A DNA stretch of 53,597 bases from positions 1 through 53,597 of the forward strand of contig JAHBZS010000034.1 of assembly GCA_019635285.1 (NCBI GenBank), written 5' to 3'. This document shows positions 34,628 through 42,950 of this stretch, piece after piece (the first letter of the stretch is position 1; each line of letters begins with the position of its first letter). Source of the DNA: Rubrivivax sp. (GTDB lineage: Bacteria; Pseudomonadota; Gammaproteobacteria; Burkholderiales; Burkholderiaceae_C). The notes under the pieces were generated by a model that saw only the letters and a list, made by a program, of their open reading frames with translations, made no database searches and had not been told where the DNA came from. The position numbers and the translations under genes are program-made.

Positions 34628-34795
34628 ATGGGCAACAAGATCGTCACCGAAGCCGACCGCAAGGCCACGCCGCGTCCGCCCGCACCCAAGGGCGCGACGC
34701 TGACCGCGCACCGCGGCCAGAAGGTCAGCCTGGAGCGCGGATCGCACACGCGCAGCAAGAAGAACCCGGGCAAGCGCCCCAAGCAAGGCGGCTGA
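34628..34795 (+). CDS. Small basic hypothetical protein
   Basis: 55 residues, strongly basic (many Lys/Arg), ending [13 protein letters not shown]. No fold is predicted by eye; it may bind nucleic acid or be ribosome-associated, which is only a guess from charge. ATG 34628 is preferred to 34604. A hairpin follows at 34812. Confidence 0.6.
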   Translation: MGNKIVTEADRKATPRPPAPKGATLTAHRGQKVSLERGSHTRSKKNPGKRPKQGG

Positions 34796-34811
34796 ACCCC
34801 GCCCACCCCCT

Positions 34812-34826
34812 GCGGCCTTCGGCCGC
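34812..34826 (+). terminator. Hairpin after the small basic gene
   Basis: GCGGCC-TTC-GGCCGC is a perfect 6-bp stem with a 3-nt loop, flanked by CCCCT/AGGGG that can extend it. No T-tract. Confidence 0.5.
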
Positions 34827-34977
34827 CGGCTGAGGGGCGAGTGGGATAGAACACCGCCCCTGCGGCGCGTTCTTCGCCCCTCCCACACCGGCCGCGCCCT
34901 CGCTGCCGGCACCGTCCGCGGACAGGCCCAGGCCGACCCGCGACAGCGGCCCGAAGCGCGGGGCAGGCACTTCATCC

Positions 34978-36678
34978 ATGCTGCGCATCACCGAACTGCG
35001 CCTGCCGCTCGACCATGACGAGGGCGCGCTGCGCGCCGCCGTGCTCGCGCGCCTGGCGCTGGCCGACGCCGAGCTGCGCGCGCTGAACGTCTTCCGCCGC
35101 GCCTGGGACGCGCGCAAGAAGACGGCGGTGGTGCTGAGCTACACCGTCGACTGCACGCTCGCCGACGGCGTGGACGAGGCCGCCACGCTGGCGCGCCTGG
35201 CCGGCGACCGGCAGGTCCGCCTGGCGCCGGACACGCGCTACCGCATGGTGGCCCAGGCGCCGGCGGACTTTCGCGCCAGTGGCCGGCTGCGCCCGGTGGT
35301 GGTCGGCTTCGGGCCCTGCGGCCTCTTTGCGGCGCTGGTGCTGGCGCAGATGGGGCTGAGCCCGATCGTGCTGGAGCGCGGCCGGCCGGTGCGCGAGCGC
35401 ACGCAGGACACCTGGGGCCTGTGGCGCCGCGGCGAGCTGAACCCGCAGTCCAACGTGCAGTTCGGCGAAGGCGGCGCCGGCACCTTCAGCGACGGCAAGC
35501 TGTGGAGCCAGATCAGCGACCCGCGCCACCTGACGCGCAAGGTGCTGGAGGAATTCGTCAAGGCCGGCGCGCCGGAGGAAATCCTCTACGTCGCCAAGCC
35601 GCACATCGGCACCTTCCGCCTGGTGAGCATGGTGGAGAAGATGCGCGCCGACATCGAAGCGCTGGGCGGCGAGATCCGCTTCGGCCAGCAGGTCACCGAC
35701 CTGCGCATCGAAGAGCGCCGAGCGCAGGGCGGGGCCCCTGCGACGCGCCATCTTCGTGGCCTGCAGCTCGCCGACGGCAGCCAGCTCGACGCCGAACATG
35801 TGGTGCTGGCGCTGGGCCACAGCGCACGCGACACCTTCGCGATGCTGCAGCGGCGCGGCGTGCAGATGCTGGCCAAGCCCTTTTCGGTGGGCTTTCGCAT
35901 CGAGCACCCGCAGAGCCTGATCGACCGCGCGCGCTTCGGGCCCAGCGCCGGCCATCCGATCCTCGGCGCGGCCGACTACAAGCTGGTGCATCACGCCAAG
36001 AACGGCCGCAGCGTCTACAGCTTCTGCATGTGCCCGGGCGGCACCGTGGTGGCGGCCACGTCCGAAGAAGGGCGCGTGGTGACCAACGGCATGAGCCAGT
36101 ATTCGCGCAACGAGCGCAATGCCAACGCCGGCATCGTCGTCGGCATCGACCCGCAGGACTACCGCCAGGACGGCCGGCGCGACGGCAGCGCGGTCGACCC
36201 GCTGGACGGCGTGGCCTTCCAGCGCGCGCTGGAGTCGCGCGCCTTCGAGCTGGGCGGCGGCGGCTACGTCGCCCCGGGGCAGCGCGTCGGCGACTTCCTG
36301 GCCGGCCGGGCGTCCACCGCCTTCGGCGCGGTGCTGCCGTCGTACCGGCCCGGCGTGCGGCCCACGCACCTGGCCGAGCGCGGGCGCGAGAGCCTGCCGC
36401 TGTATGCGCTGGACGCCATCCGCGAGGCGCTGCCGGCCTTCGAGCGCCAGATCCCCGGCTTTGCGATGCACGATGCGCTGCTCACCGGCGTGGAAACGCG
36501 CACCTCGTCGCCGCTGCGCATCCCGCGCGGGCGCGACCACCAGAGCCTGAACGTGGTCGGGCTGTACCCAGCCGGCGAAGGCGCGGGTTACGCCGGCGGC
36601 ATCATGTCGGCCGGCGTGGACGGCATCGAGGTGGCCGAATCGCTGGGCCAGGCGCTGCTGGCCGACCTGGCGCGCTGA
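34978..36678 (+). CDS. FAD-dependent dehydrogenase, COG2509 family
   Basis: 566 residues. After an N-terminal ~100-residue domain, the Rossmann dinucleotide motif is VVVGFGPCGLFAAL (GxGxxG, about residue 108), followed by ERGRPV, then NVQFGEGGAGTFSDGKLWSQI and the C-terminal YPAGEGAGYAGGIMSAGVDG. This is an uncharacterised flavoprotein family sometimes linked to cofactor or RNA metabolism. It is convergent with argP after 10 bp. Confidence 0.9.
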   Translation: MLRITELRLPLDHDEGALRAAVLARLALADAELRALNVFRRAWDARKKTAVVLSYTVDCTLADGVDEAATLARLAGDRQVRLAPDTRYRMVAQAPADFRASGRLRPVVVGFGPCGLFAALVLAQMGLSPIVLERGRPVRERTQDTWGLWRRGELNPQSNVQFGEGGAGTFSDGKLWSQISDPRHLTRKVLEEFVKAGAPEEILYVAKPHIGTFRLVSMVEKMRADIEALGGEIRFGQQVTDLRIEERRAQGGAPATRHLRGLQLADGSQLDAEHVVLALGHSARDTFAMLQRRGVQMLAKPFSVGFRIEHPQSLIDRARFGPSAGHPILGAADYKLVHHAKNGRSVYSFCMCPGGTVVAATSEEGRVVTNGMSQYSRNERNANAGIVVGIDPQDYRQDGRRDGSAVDPLDGVAFQRALESRAFELGGGGYVAPGQRVGDFLAGRASTAFGAVLPSYRPGVRPTHLAERGRESLPLYALDAIREALPAFERQIPGFAMHDALLTGVETRTSSPLRIPRGRDHQSLNVVGLYPAGEGAGYAGGIMSAGVDGIEVAESLGQALLADLAR

Positions 36679-36688
36679 GCGCAGCCCT

Positions 36689-37582
36689 TCAGCGCGCCAG
36701 CGCCGTGCGCGCCGCGGCCTGCACCGCGCGGCTCAGGCCGTCCAGCAGCGACGACGCGGCGCGGGCGTGCTGCCAGTGCAGCGGCACGTCCAGCGGCGTG
36801 CCGGGCACCAGCTCCACGAGCGAGCCATCCGCCAGCCAGGGCGCGATCAGCGCCTGCGGATGCAGGCCCCAGCCCATGCCGGCGCGCGCCGCGGTGACGA
36901 AGGCCTGCGGCGACGGCAGGCTGTGCCGGGGCAGTTCCACATGCCGATGGCACAGCCGCCGCACCCAGCGCGCCTGCAGTGCGTCCTTGGTGTTGAACAC
37001 CAGGCTGGGCGCACTGGCCAGGCTGCCCGCACCCACGCCGCCGGCAAAGTGGCGCGCCACGAAGGCCGGACTGGCGGCCGCCACATAACGCATCGCCCCC
37101 AGCGGGCGGCTGTTGCAGCCCGCCGCGGGCCGCGCCGTGGCCGTCACGGCGGCCAGCACCGCGCCGCTGCGCAGCCATTCGGCGGTGTGGTCCTGATCGT
37201 CGACGGCCAGGTCCACCAGCACCGGCGCCGCCGCCGCGAAATCCGCAATGGCCGGGGCGAACCAGGTGGCCAGGCTGTCCGCATTCACCGCCACGGGCAG
37301 CGTGACGCGTGCCACGCCCTTGGGCGCCAGCGCCGGCAGCGTGCCATGCAGGTCCTGCTCGAGCAGGCGCACGCGGTCCACGTGCTGGCACAGGCGCCGG
37401 CCGGTCGGCGTGGGCCGGCAGGGCTGGTCGCGCACCACCAGCGCGCAGCCCACACGCTCTTCGAGCAGGCGCACACGCTGCGACACCGCCGACGGCGTGA
37501 CATGCAGCGCCCGCGCGGCCCGCTCGAAGCTGCCCTCGCGGATCACCGCAGCCAGCGCGGACAAGGCGGCATAGTCCAGCAT
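36689..37582 (-). CDS. argP: LysR family regulator ArgP-like
   Basis: 297 residues with the N-terminal helix-turn-helix GSFERAARALHVTPSAVSQRVRLLEERVG, the ArgP/IciA start MLDYAALSALAAVIREGSF, and an effector domain. ArgP activates argO in response to arginine and is antagonised by lysine. It is divergent from the LysE/ArgO gene over 74 bp containing an inverted repeat. Confidence 0.93.
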   Translation of the reverse strand: MLDYAALSALAAVIREGSFERAARALHVTPSAVSQRVRLLEERVGCALVVRDQPCRPTPTGRRLCQHVDRVRLLEQDLHGTLPALAPKGVARVTLPVAVNADSLATWFAPAIADFAAAAPVLVDLAVDDQDHTAEWLRSGAVLAAVTATARPAAGCNSRPLGAMRYVAAASPAFVARHFAGGVGAGSLASAPSLVFNTKDALQARWVRRLCHRHVELPRHSLPSPQAFVTAARAGMGWGLHPQALIAPWLADGSLVELVPGTPLDVPLHWQHARAASSLLDGLSRAVQAAARTALAR

Positions 37583-37587
37583 GGATT

Positions 37588-37607
37588 AAGTTTCACTTCA
37601 TCAACTT
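37588..37607. promoter_or_regulatory. Candidate ArgP binding site
   Basis: AAGTT-N10-AACTT (37588-37607) spans 20 bp in the AT-richer argP/argO intergenic region, with a TTCA-rich core. LysR proteins bind interrupted dyads of this size. It overlaps the probable leader of argP. Confidence 0.5.
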
Positions 37608-37656
37608 CAACAACGACAGTTTGTCTTCATTGCCGCTGGCTGGCAAGCTGTCGCCG

Positions 37657-38280
37657 ATGAACCCCTTGCCTGCCTTCGTCCAGGGCTTTGCGCTGAGCCT
37701 GGGCCTGATCGTCGCCATCGGTGCGCAGAACGCCTTCGTGCTGCGCCAGGGCCTGCGCCGCGAGCATGTGGGCAGCATCGTGCTGTTCTGCGCACTGGCC
37801 GACGCGGTGCTCATCGCCGCCGGCGTGATGGGCATGGCGCGCGCCCTGGGCGACCGCCCCGGGCTCGCGCAGGCGCTGGCGCTGGCCGGGGCCGCGTTCC
37901 TGGCGGCCTACGGGGTGCGGGCGCTACGCCGCGCGCGCCAGCCGCAGCGGTTGCAGGCCGCCGCGGGCGGCGCCGGCATGGGCCGTGCGGCGGCGCTGGC
38001 GCAGGCCGCGGCCTTCACGCTGCTCAACCCGCATGTGTACCTGGACACGCTGCTGCTGGTCGGCAGCATCGGCGCGCAGCAGCCGGCGGGGCTGCGCGGC
38101 GCGTTCGTGGCCGGCGCCGGCAGCGCCAGCCTGGCCTGGTTCGGCCTCTTGGGCTTCGGCGCACGCGGGCTGGCGCCCTGGTTCGCGCGCCCCAGGGCGT
38201 GGCAGTTGCTGGACGGCCTGATCGGCCTGACGATGCTGCTGCTGAGTGCCCTGCTCGTGCGCCACGCGCTGGGCGGCTGA
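37657..38280 (+). CDS. argO: LysE/ArgO family amino acid exporter
   Basis: 207 residues with about six hydrophobic helices. GFALSLGLIVAIGAQNAFVLRQGL is the typical LysE/ArgO start and NPHVYLDTLLLVGSIGA the conserved second motif. ArgO exports arginine (LysE lysine and arginine). ATG 37657 was preferred over the TTG at 37621, which lies in the regulatory region. It is divergent from argP. Confidence 0.92.
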   Translation: MNPLPAFVQGFALSLGLIVAIGAQNAFVLRQGLRREHVGSIVLFCALADAVLIAAGVMGMARALGDRPGLAQALALAGAAFLAAYGVRALRRARQPQRLQAAAGGAGMGRAAALAQAAAFTLLNPHVYLDTLLLVGSIGAQQPAGLRGAFVAGAGSASLAWFGLLGFGARGLAPWFARPRAWQLLDGLIGLTMLLLSALLVRHALGG

Positions 38281-38286
38281 GGCGCC

Positions 38287-39258
38287 TCAGTTGGCCGACA
38301 GGCCCACGTGCTTGATCACCGGCGCCCAGCGGTCGCGCTCCTCGACCATCCACTTGCCCATCTCTTCGGGCGTCGAGGCCACGCTTTCCATGTAGGCGGT
38401 GGCCAGCTTCTGCTGCGTGTCGGGCTCGTTCAGGATCGCGGCCACTTCCTTGTTGAAGCGGTTGATGATCTCCGGCGGCGTCTTCGCCGGTGCCATCAGG
38501 CCCATCCAGGCCAGCGCCTGGATGTCCGGGAAGCCCGATTCGGCCATCGTCGGCAGTTCGGGCGCCAGCTTGCTGCGCTTGGCGCTGGTCACCGCGATGG
38601 CCTTGACCTTGCCGGCCTTGGCCTGCGGCATCACCGCCACCGGCGGCACGCAGGCGAACTGCACGTCGCCCTGCATGATGGCCAGTACCGCCAGCGGCGA
38701 CGACGCATAGGGCAGGTGCACCGCGTAGGAATCGCTCTTCAGCTTGACGATCTCCACCGACAGGTGCGACATCGAGCCGACGCCGGTGGACGAATAGTTG
38801 TACTTGCCCGGGTCCTTCTTCATCGCCGCGACCCAGCCCTTGACGTCATCGACCTTCAGGTCGTTGGAAACCGCGCAGACGTTGGGCTGCACCGCCGCCA
38901 GCATCACCGGCGCCAGGTCCTTGAAGGGGTCGTAGGGCAGCTTCGGGTTGAACACCGTGCTGTAGACCAGCGGGCCGTTGGTGCTGACCAGCCAGGTGTA
39001 GCCATCGGGCGCGGCCTTGGCCACGTAGTCGGTGCCGGTGTTGCCGCCGGCGCCGGGCTTGTTCTCCACCACCACCGGCTGGCCCAGCGACTTGCCGAGC
39101 TTGTCGCTGAACAGGCGCACCAGCACGTCGGGCGACGAGCCGGGGCCGTAGGGCACGATGATGCGGATCGGCCGCGTCGGCCAGTTCGATTGGGCCGCGG
39201 CCGGCAAGGCTGCGGCGCACAGCGCGGCGGCCAGCAGCAGGGTTCGTCGATTGGTCAT
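38287..39258 (-). CDS. Bug (TctC) family periplasmic solute-binding protein in the chorismate operon
   Basis: 323 residues. Sec signal TLLLAAALCAAALPAAAQS, then WPTRPIRIIVPYGPGSSPDVLVR, VENKPGAGGNTGTDYV, HLPYASSPLAVLAI and a LAPELPTMAESGFPDI block. ATG 39258 has GGAGAC just upstream. It is 29 bp after the TrpE-like gene on the same strand, so it is probably the last gene of a four-gene operon. Its ligand is unknown but the context suggests an aromatic carboxylate. Confidence 0.92.
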   Translation of the reverse strand: MTNRRTLLLAAALCAAALPAAAQSNWPTRPIRIIVPYGPGSSPDVLVRLFSDKLGKSLGQPVVVENKPGAGGNTGTDYVAKAAPDGYTWLVSTNGPLVYSTVFNPKLPYDPFKDLAPVMLAAVQPNVCAVSNDLKVDDVKGWVAAMKKDPGKYNYSSTGVGSMSHLSVEIVKLKSDSYAVHLPYASSPLAVLAIMQGDVQFACVPPVAVMPQAKAGKVKAIAVTSAKRSKLAPELPTMAESGFPDIQALAWMGLMAPAKTPPEIINRFNKEVAAILNEPDTQQKLATAYMESVASTPEEMGKWMVEERDRWAPVIKHVGLSAN

Positions 39259-39287
39259 GCTCTGTCTCCCAAGGGTGAAAGTGAATT

Positions 39288-41258
39288 CTAGGCAGCGCCT
39301 TCGTGCAGCCATTGCAGCGCGGCCACCAGCGCGCGCTGCCCGGCCGCCTGCTGCAACGAGCGCAGCGCATCCGGCCTGAAAGCCAGCGCGACGATGCGGC
39401 GCGCGGCATGCAGTGCGGCGACCACGCGGCCGTCATCGCCGCGCGCCAGCAAGGTCCAGCCCGGCGGCAGCGTGTGCGCGGGCAGCAGGTGCGTGGCATG
39501 CACGCCGGCATGGAACTGGCCCAGGCCCTGCAGCAGCCCGCCCTGCACGGCTTCGCAGGCCAGTCCGCGGCCGAACTGCGGCAGCGGCAGCGCCTGCAGC
39601 TCGGCGCCGTCCAGCTCGAGCAGACGCAGCGCGGCGTTGTTCAGCGCCAGCGTCGGGCCGGAGGGCGCCCGCCACGCCGCATCGCGCAGCCGCGGCAGCG
39701 GTGCGTCGCCCAGCACGGTCAGCGGGGCGCCGTCGGCGAAGTGGCCGCCGGCCTGCACCAGCGCCTCGCGCGCCAGCGCCGCCAAGGCATCGCCGCCGTC
39801 GACGAAACGCACCGTGCGCCGCGGCGCAGGCGGCAGCGGCGCGGCCGGCGGCCTGGGCGACTGCCCGGCCAGCACGCGGAACATCGACTCGGCCTTGAGC
39901 TGCGTCTCGGCCTCTTCGCGCACCGGGTCCGAGTCGGCCAGCAGGCTGCCGCCGGTGCGCACCTCGGCCCAGCCGTCGGCCAGCCGCGCGAAGCGCAGCA
40001 GGGTCAGCGCCTCGCAGCTGCCGTCGCTGCCCAAGCGCACCGCCGCACCGGCGTACCAGCCGCGCCACTCGGCTTCCAGCTCGTCGATGGCGTGGCGCGC
40101 GTCGGCCTTGGGCATGCCGGTCACGGTGGCCGGCGTGCAGTGCGTGAGCACGATGTCGAAGCCGTCGACGCCGGCGCGGCGCCGGCCGCGCGTGTGGTCG
40201 ATGGTGTGCAGGATGGTGCTGAAGAAATGCACGCGCCGGCGCTGCAGCAGCTCCACGCTGCCGGGCTCGCACACCAGCGCCTTGTCGTTGCGGTCGGAAT
40301 CGGCACACAGCGCGAGCGAGGCCTCGTCGACCTCGGAGGCCATCAGCGCCTTGGCCTGCTCGTGGTCGTCCACCGGGTCGGCGCCGCGGCGGAAGGTGCC
40401 GCACACCGGCGCGGTCTCCACCCAGTCGGCATCGGCGCGCACCTGCACGTCGGGCGAGGCGCCGAAGACCTTCTCGCCGCCGCCCAGGTGCGCGAAGAAC
40501 ATCGCCGGATAGGGGTTGTCGCGGCGCAGCCGCTCGAAGGCTGCGGCCGCGTCCACCTGCGGCACCGCGCGCCTGAAGGTCTGCGACAGCACCAGCGAGC
40601 ACAGCTCGCCGCGCCGCATGCGCTCCACGCCGCGCGCCACCGCCGCGGCATGGCCGCCGGGCGCATGGTCGTCCTCGAAGCGGCTCAGGCGCACCACTTC
40701 CAGTGACGCCTGCGCGCCCGGCCGCGGCACCAGCCCGGGAAAGCGGAACTCGAGCCAGCGGTGGCCGCCCTCGCCGGCGCGCAGCACGCGCCGCGGCAGC
40801 ATCAGCGCGACGCGGCGCCGGCCGTCGTCGGGCACGTCGTCGGCATGCGCCAGCCGGTGGTAGTCGAAGGCCAGCGTGCCGTAGAGGCCGAAGTCCGGCG
40901 ACGGCGGCGTGAAGGCGGCGAGCAGCCCGCGCAGCCAGCTCAGCGCCGCATGCGGCCCGCTGCCGCCGGCGTCGAACTGGCCCTCCAGCCGGCCCTGCAC
41001 CGGCTCGAAGCCGGCCGGCCAGGGCAGCGCGTCCACCAGCCCGCGGCCGAGGTCGCCGTGCGGCACGACGCGCAGGCGCCGGCCGTCCAGATAGACGCTG
41101 AGCAGCGGGTCCAGCGCGGCCCGCGCCTCGCGCCGGTACAGCCCCGGCACGGCCACGTCGCAGCCCAGCCAGACGCCGCCGCCGGCGTCGATCTGGCGGA
41201 TGGCCAGCGCCTCGTCGGCCGCGCTGGCCGGGGTCTCGATGCATTCGACGCGGATCAC
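39288..41258 (-). CDS. TrpE-like chorismate-binding enzyme with degenerate glutaminase domain
   Basis: 656 residues. Residues ~200-465 are the chorismate-binding core: GEKVFGASPD, ETAPVCGTFRRGADPV, CADSDRNDKALVCEPGSV, HTIDHTRG and VTGMPKADA, resembling fused TrpE(G) and PhzE proteins. Residues ~480-656 resemble the class I glutamine amidotransferase by length and by AFRPDALRS, which aligns to the FHPES block, but the catalytic Cys-His-Glu triad is gone (TLALNN at the Cys position, F627-R628-P629-D630 at the His-Pro-Glu). GTG 41258 overlaps the PchB-like stop by 4 bp. Probably ammonia-dependent or non-aminating; product unknown. Confidence 0.82.
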   Translation of the reverse strand: MIRVECIETPASAADEALAIRQIDAGGGVWLGCDVAVPGLYRREARAALDPLLSVYLDGRRLRVVPHGDLGRGLVDALPWPAGFEPVQGRLEGQFDAGGSGPHAALSWLRGLLAAFTPPSPDFGLYGTLAFDYHRLAHADDVPDDGRRRVALMLPRRVLRAGEGGHRWLEFRFPGLVPRPGAQASLEVVRLSRFEDDHAPGGHAAAVARGVERMRRGELCSLVLSQTFRRAVPQVDAAAAFERLRRDNPYPAMFFAHLGGGEKVFGASPDVQVRADADWVETAPVCGTFRRGADPVDDHEQAKALMASEVDEASLALCADSDRNDKALVCEPGSVELLQRRRVHFFSTILHTIDHTRGRRRAGVDGFDIVLTHCTPATVTGMPKADARHAIDELEAEWRGWYAGAAVRLGSDGSCEALTLLRFARLADGWAEVRTGGSLLADSDPVREEAETQLKAESMFRVLAGQSPRPPAAPLPPAPRRTVRFVDGGDALAALAREALVQAGGHFADGAPLTVLGDAPLPRLRDAAWRAPSGPTLALNNAALRLLELDGAELQALPLPQFGRGLACEAVQGGLLQGLGQFHAGVHATHLLPAHTLPPGWTLLARGDDGRVVAALHAARRIVALAFRPDALRSLQQAAGQRALVAALQWLHEGAA

Positions 41259-41548
41259 GGCTGGCTCCAGCGCCGGTGTTCGGCCTCGGTGAAGGCCTCG
41301 ATCAGCTCGCGATAGACCCGCTCCACCACCTCGGGCAGCGCGCCGTGCTGCTCCGCCAGCGCACGCACGCGCGCCACCACCTGCTCCACGCGCTGCGGCG
41401 CGCGCACCTCGGCGGCACTGTGCTTGAAGCGTGCCGCGGCCAGCACGTAGCGGCCGCGTTCGGCCAGCAGTTGCACGACCTGCTCGTCGAGCCGGTCGAT
41501 CTCGGCGCGCACCTGCGCCAGCGATGTGCATTCTTCAGGTGTATTCAT
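41255..41548 (-). CDS. Chorismate mutase family protein, PchB-like
   Basis: 97 residues, an all-alpha chorismate mutase type II domain. CTSLAQVRAEIDRLDEQVVQLLAERGRYVLAAARF and the KHSAAEVRAPQRVEQVVARV block are closest to PchB isochorismate-pyruvate lyases rather than to housekeeping AroQ. Catalytic positions R15, R32 and K43-equivalents appear as conserved arginines and a lysine. It overlaps the FAD gene by 14 bp and the TrpE-like gene by 4 bp, indicating coupled expression. Confidence 0.85.
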   Translation of the reverse strand: MNTPEECTSLAQVRAEIDRLDEQVVQLLAERGRYVLAAARFKHSAAEVRAPQRVEQVVARVRALAEQHGALPEVVERVYRELIEAFTEAEHRRWSQP

Positions 41549-42887
41549 CCGTCCCCAGCCAAGCCCCTTGGTCCCTCAAGCCGCGCTGCAGCGCGGCCAC
41601 GTCGACATTGGCCACCGCGCCGCCGGCGCGCAGCGCCAGCGCCGCCCCCAGGCCGGCGGCCTCGCCCATCACGAAGCAGGCGCCGCTGACCCGCGCGGCC
41701 GACTGCGCCGCCGCATCCATCGACGCGCAGCGCCCGGCGACCAGCAGGTTGCGCACTTGCTGCGGCAACACCATGCGCCACGGCAGCTGGTTGTAGCCGC
41801 GCGAGTCGGCCGGCGGCCAGCTCCACTTGACGTCGCCGGCCACGTGCTGCTCCAGCGGCCAGGCGTTGACGCCGATGCTGTCGTCGAAGTCGGCGCAGCC
41901 CAGCACGTCCGCGCCCGTCAGCACCGCGCGCCCCAACAGGCGCCGCGTCTCGCGGATGCCGACCTGGGGCGCGATCTCCAGCAGGTAGGCGTGCTCGAAG
42001 CCGGGCATCTCGGCGCGCAGGAAGGCGAAGAACTCGCGCACCTGGCGCCGGCCTTCCACCTCGCCGGCCGACAGCTGCAGCGCGTCGGTGCCGTCCATCG
42101 CGCGGCCCTGCGCGTTGGCGATCTGCGTGACGTTGACGCGCCACTCGCCGGCATGTTTCATCGGCCGCAGGATCGCCCCCTGCCGCGCGAAGCGATGGCG
42201 GCCGGCGCGCTGCGCCTCGGCCATGCGCGGGCCGACCTCGCGCCAGGCCTCGCCGGCACGCGCGTCGTCGACGCCGGCGACGCGGAACATCAGCGTCGGG
42301 TAGAGCAAGTCGCCCTGCGCATCGCCCTGTTCCCACGGCGCGCCGGCCCAGTGCATCAGGTCGCCGTCGCCCGAGCAGTCGATGAACACCTGGGCGCGCA
42401 GCGCGCGGCGGCCCGAGCGGGTCTCGACCAGCAGCGCATCGATGCTGCCGTCGTCGCGCATCTGCACGCCCACGGCCTGCGCGTGGAACAGCAGCTGCAC
42501 GCCGCGCGTCAGCAGCAGCTCGTCGGCCGCGCACTTGTAGGCCGCACCGTCGTAGGCCTGTGCCAGCGTGCGGCCGAAGATGGCATGCGGCTCGTTCAGC
42601 CCGCCCAGCGCGTCGATGCGCTGCAGCAGCTCGTCGGCCACGCCGTGCACCACGCGCCGCATGCGGCCGTGCACGTTGGCATGCAGCCCGCAGAAATTGG
42701 TGACGCCTGCCGCGGTGCCCATGCCGCCGAGGAAACCGTAGCGCTCCACCAGCAGCGTCGCACGGCCGGCGGCCGCCGCACGGGCCGCGGCGGCGATGCC
42801 GGCGGGGCCGCCGCCCAGCACCAGCACCTCGGTCTCGGCCAACAGCGGGGTACGCCGGGCGCTCTCGGTCAGGGACACGGCAGCCAT
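41535..42887 (-). CDS. FAD-dependent oxidoreductase (FAD_oxidored family)
   Basis: 450 residues. The N-terminal dinucleotide motif is VLVLGGGPAGIAAAARAAAAG, with ERYGFLGGMGTAAG following. FIDCSGDGDLMHWAGAP and RNLLVAGRCASMDAAAQSAARVSG are the other FAD-binding blocks of PF12831-type proteins. It is first in the operon with the PchB-like, TrpE-like and Bug genes. The substrate is unknown; the context suggests an aromatic or chorismate-derived compound. Confidence 0.87.
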   Translation of the reverse strand: MAAVSLTESARRTPLLAETEVLVLGGGPAGIAAAARAAAAGRATLLVERYGFLGGMGTAAGVTNFCGLHANVHGRMRRVVHGVADELLQRIDALGGLNEPHAIFGRTLAQAYDGAAYKCAADELLLTRGVQLLFHAQAVGVQMRDDGSIDALLVETRSGRRALRAQVFIDCSGDGDLMHWAGAPWEQGDAQGDLLYPTLMFRVAGVDDARAGEAWREVGPRMAEAQRAGRHRFARQGAILRPMKHAGEWRVNVTQIANAQGRAMDGTDALQLSAGEVEGRRQVREFFAFLRAEMPGFEHAYLLEIAPQVGIRETRRLLGRAVLTGADVLGCADFDDSIGVNAWPLEQHVAGDVKWSWPPADSRGYNQLPWRMVLPQQVRNLLVAGRCASMDAAAQSAARVSGACFVMGEAAGLGAALALRAGGAVANVDVAALQRGLRDQGAWLGTDEYT

Positions 42888-42950
42888 CGGTCGATTATGG
42901 CGAGGCGCATGCTGTCATCATGCTGGGCCGACAACCCCGTGGAGGAGACG

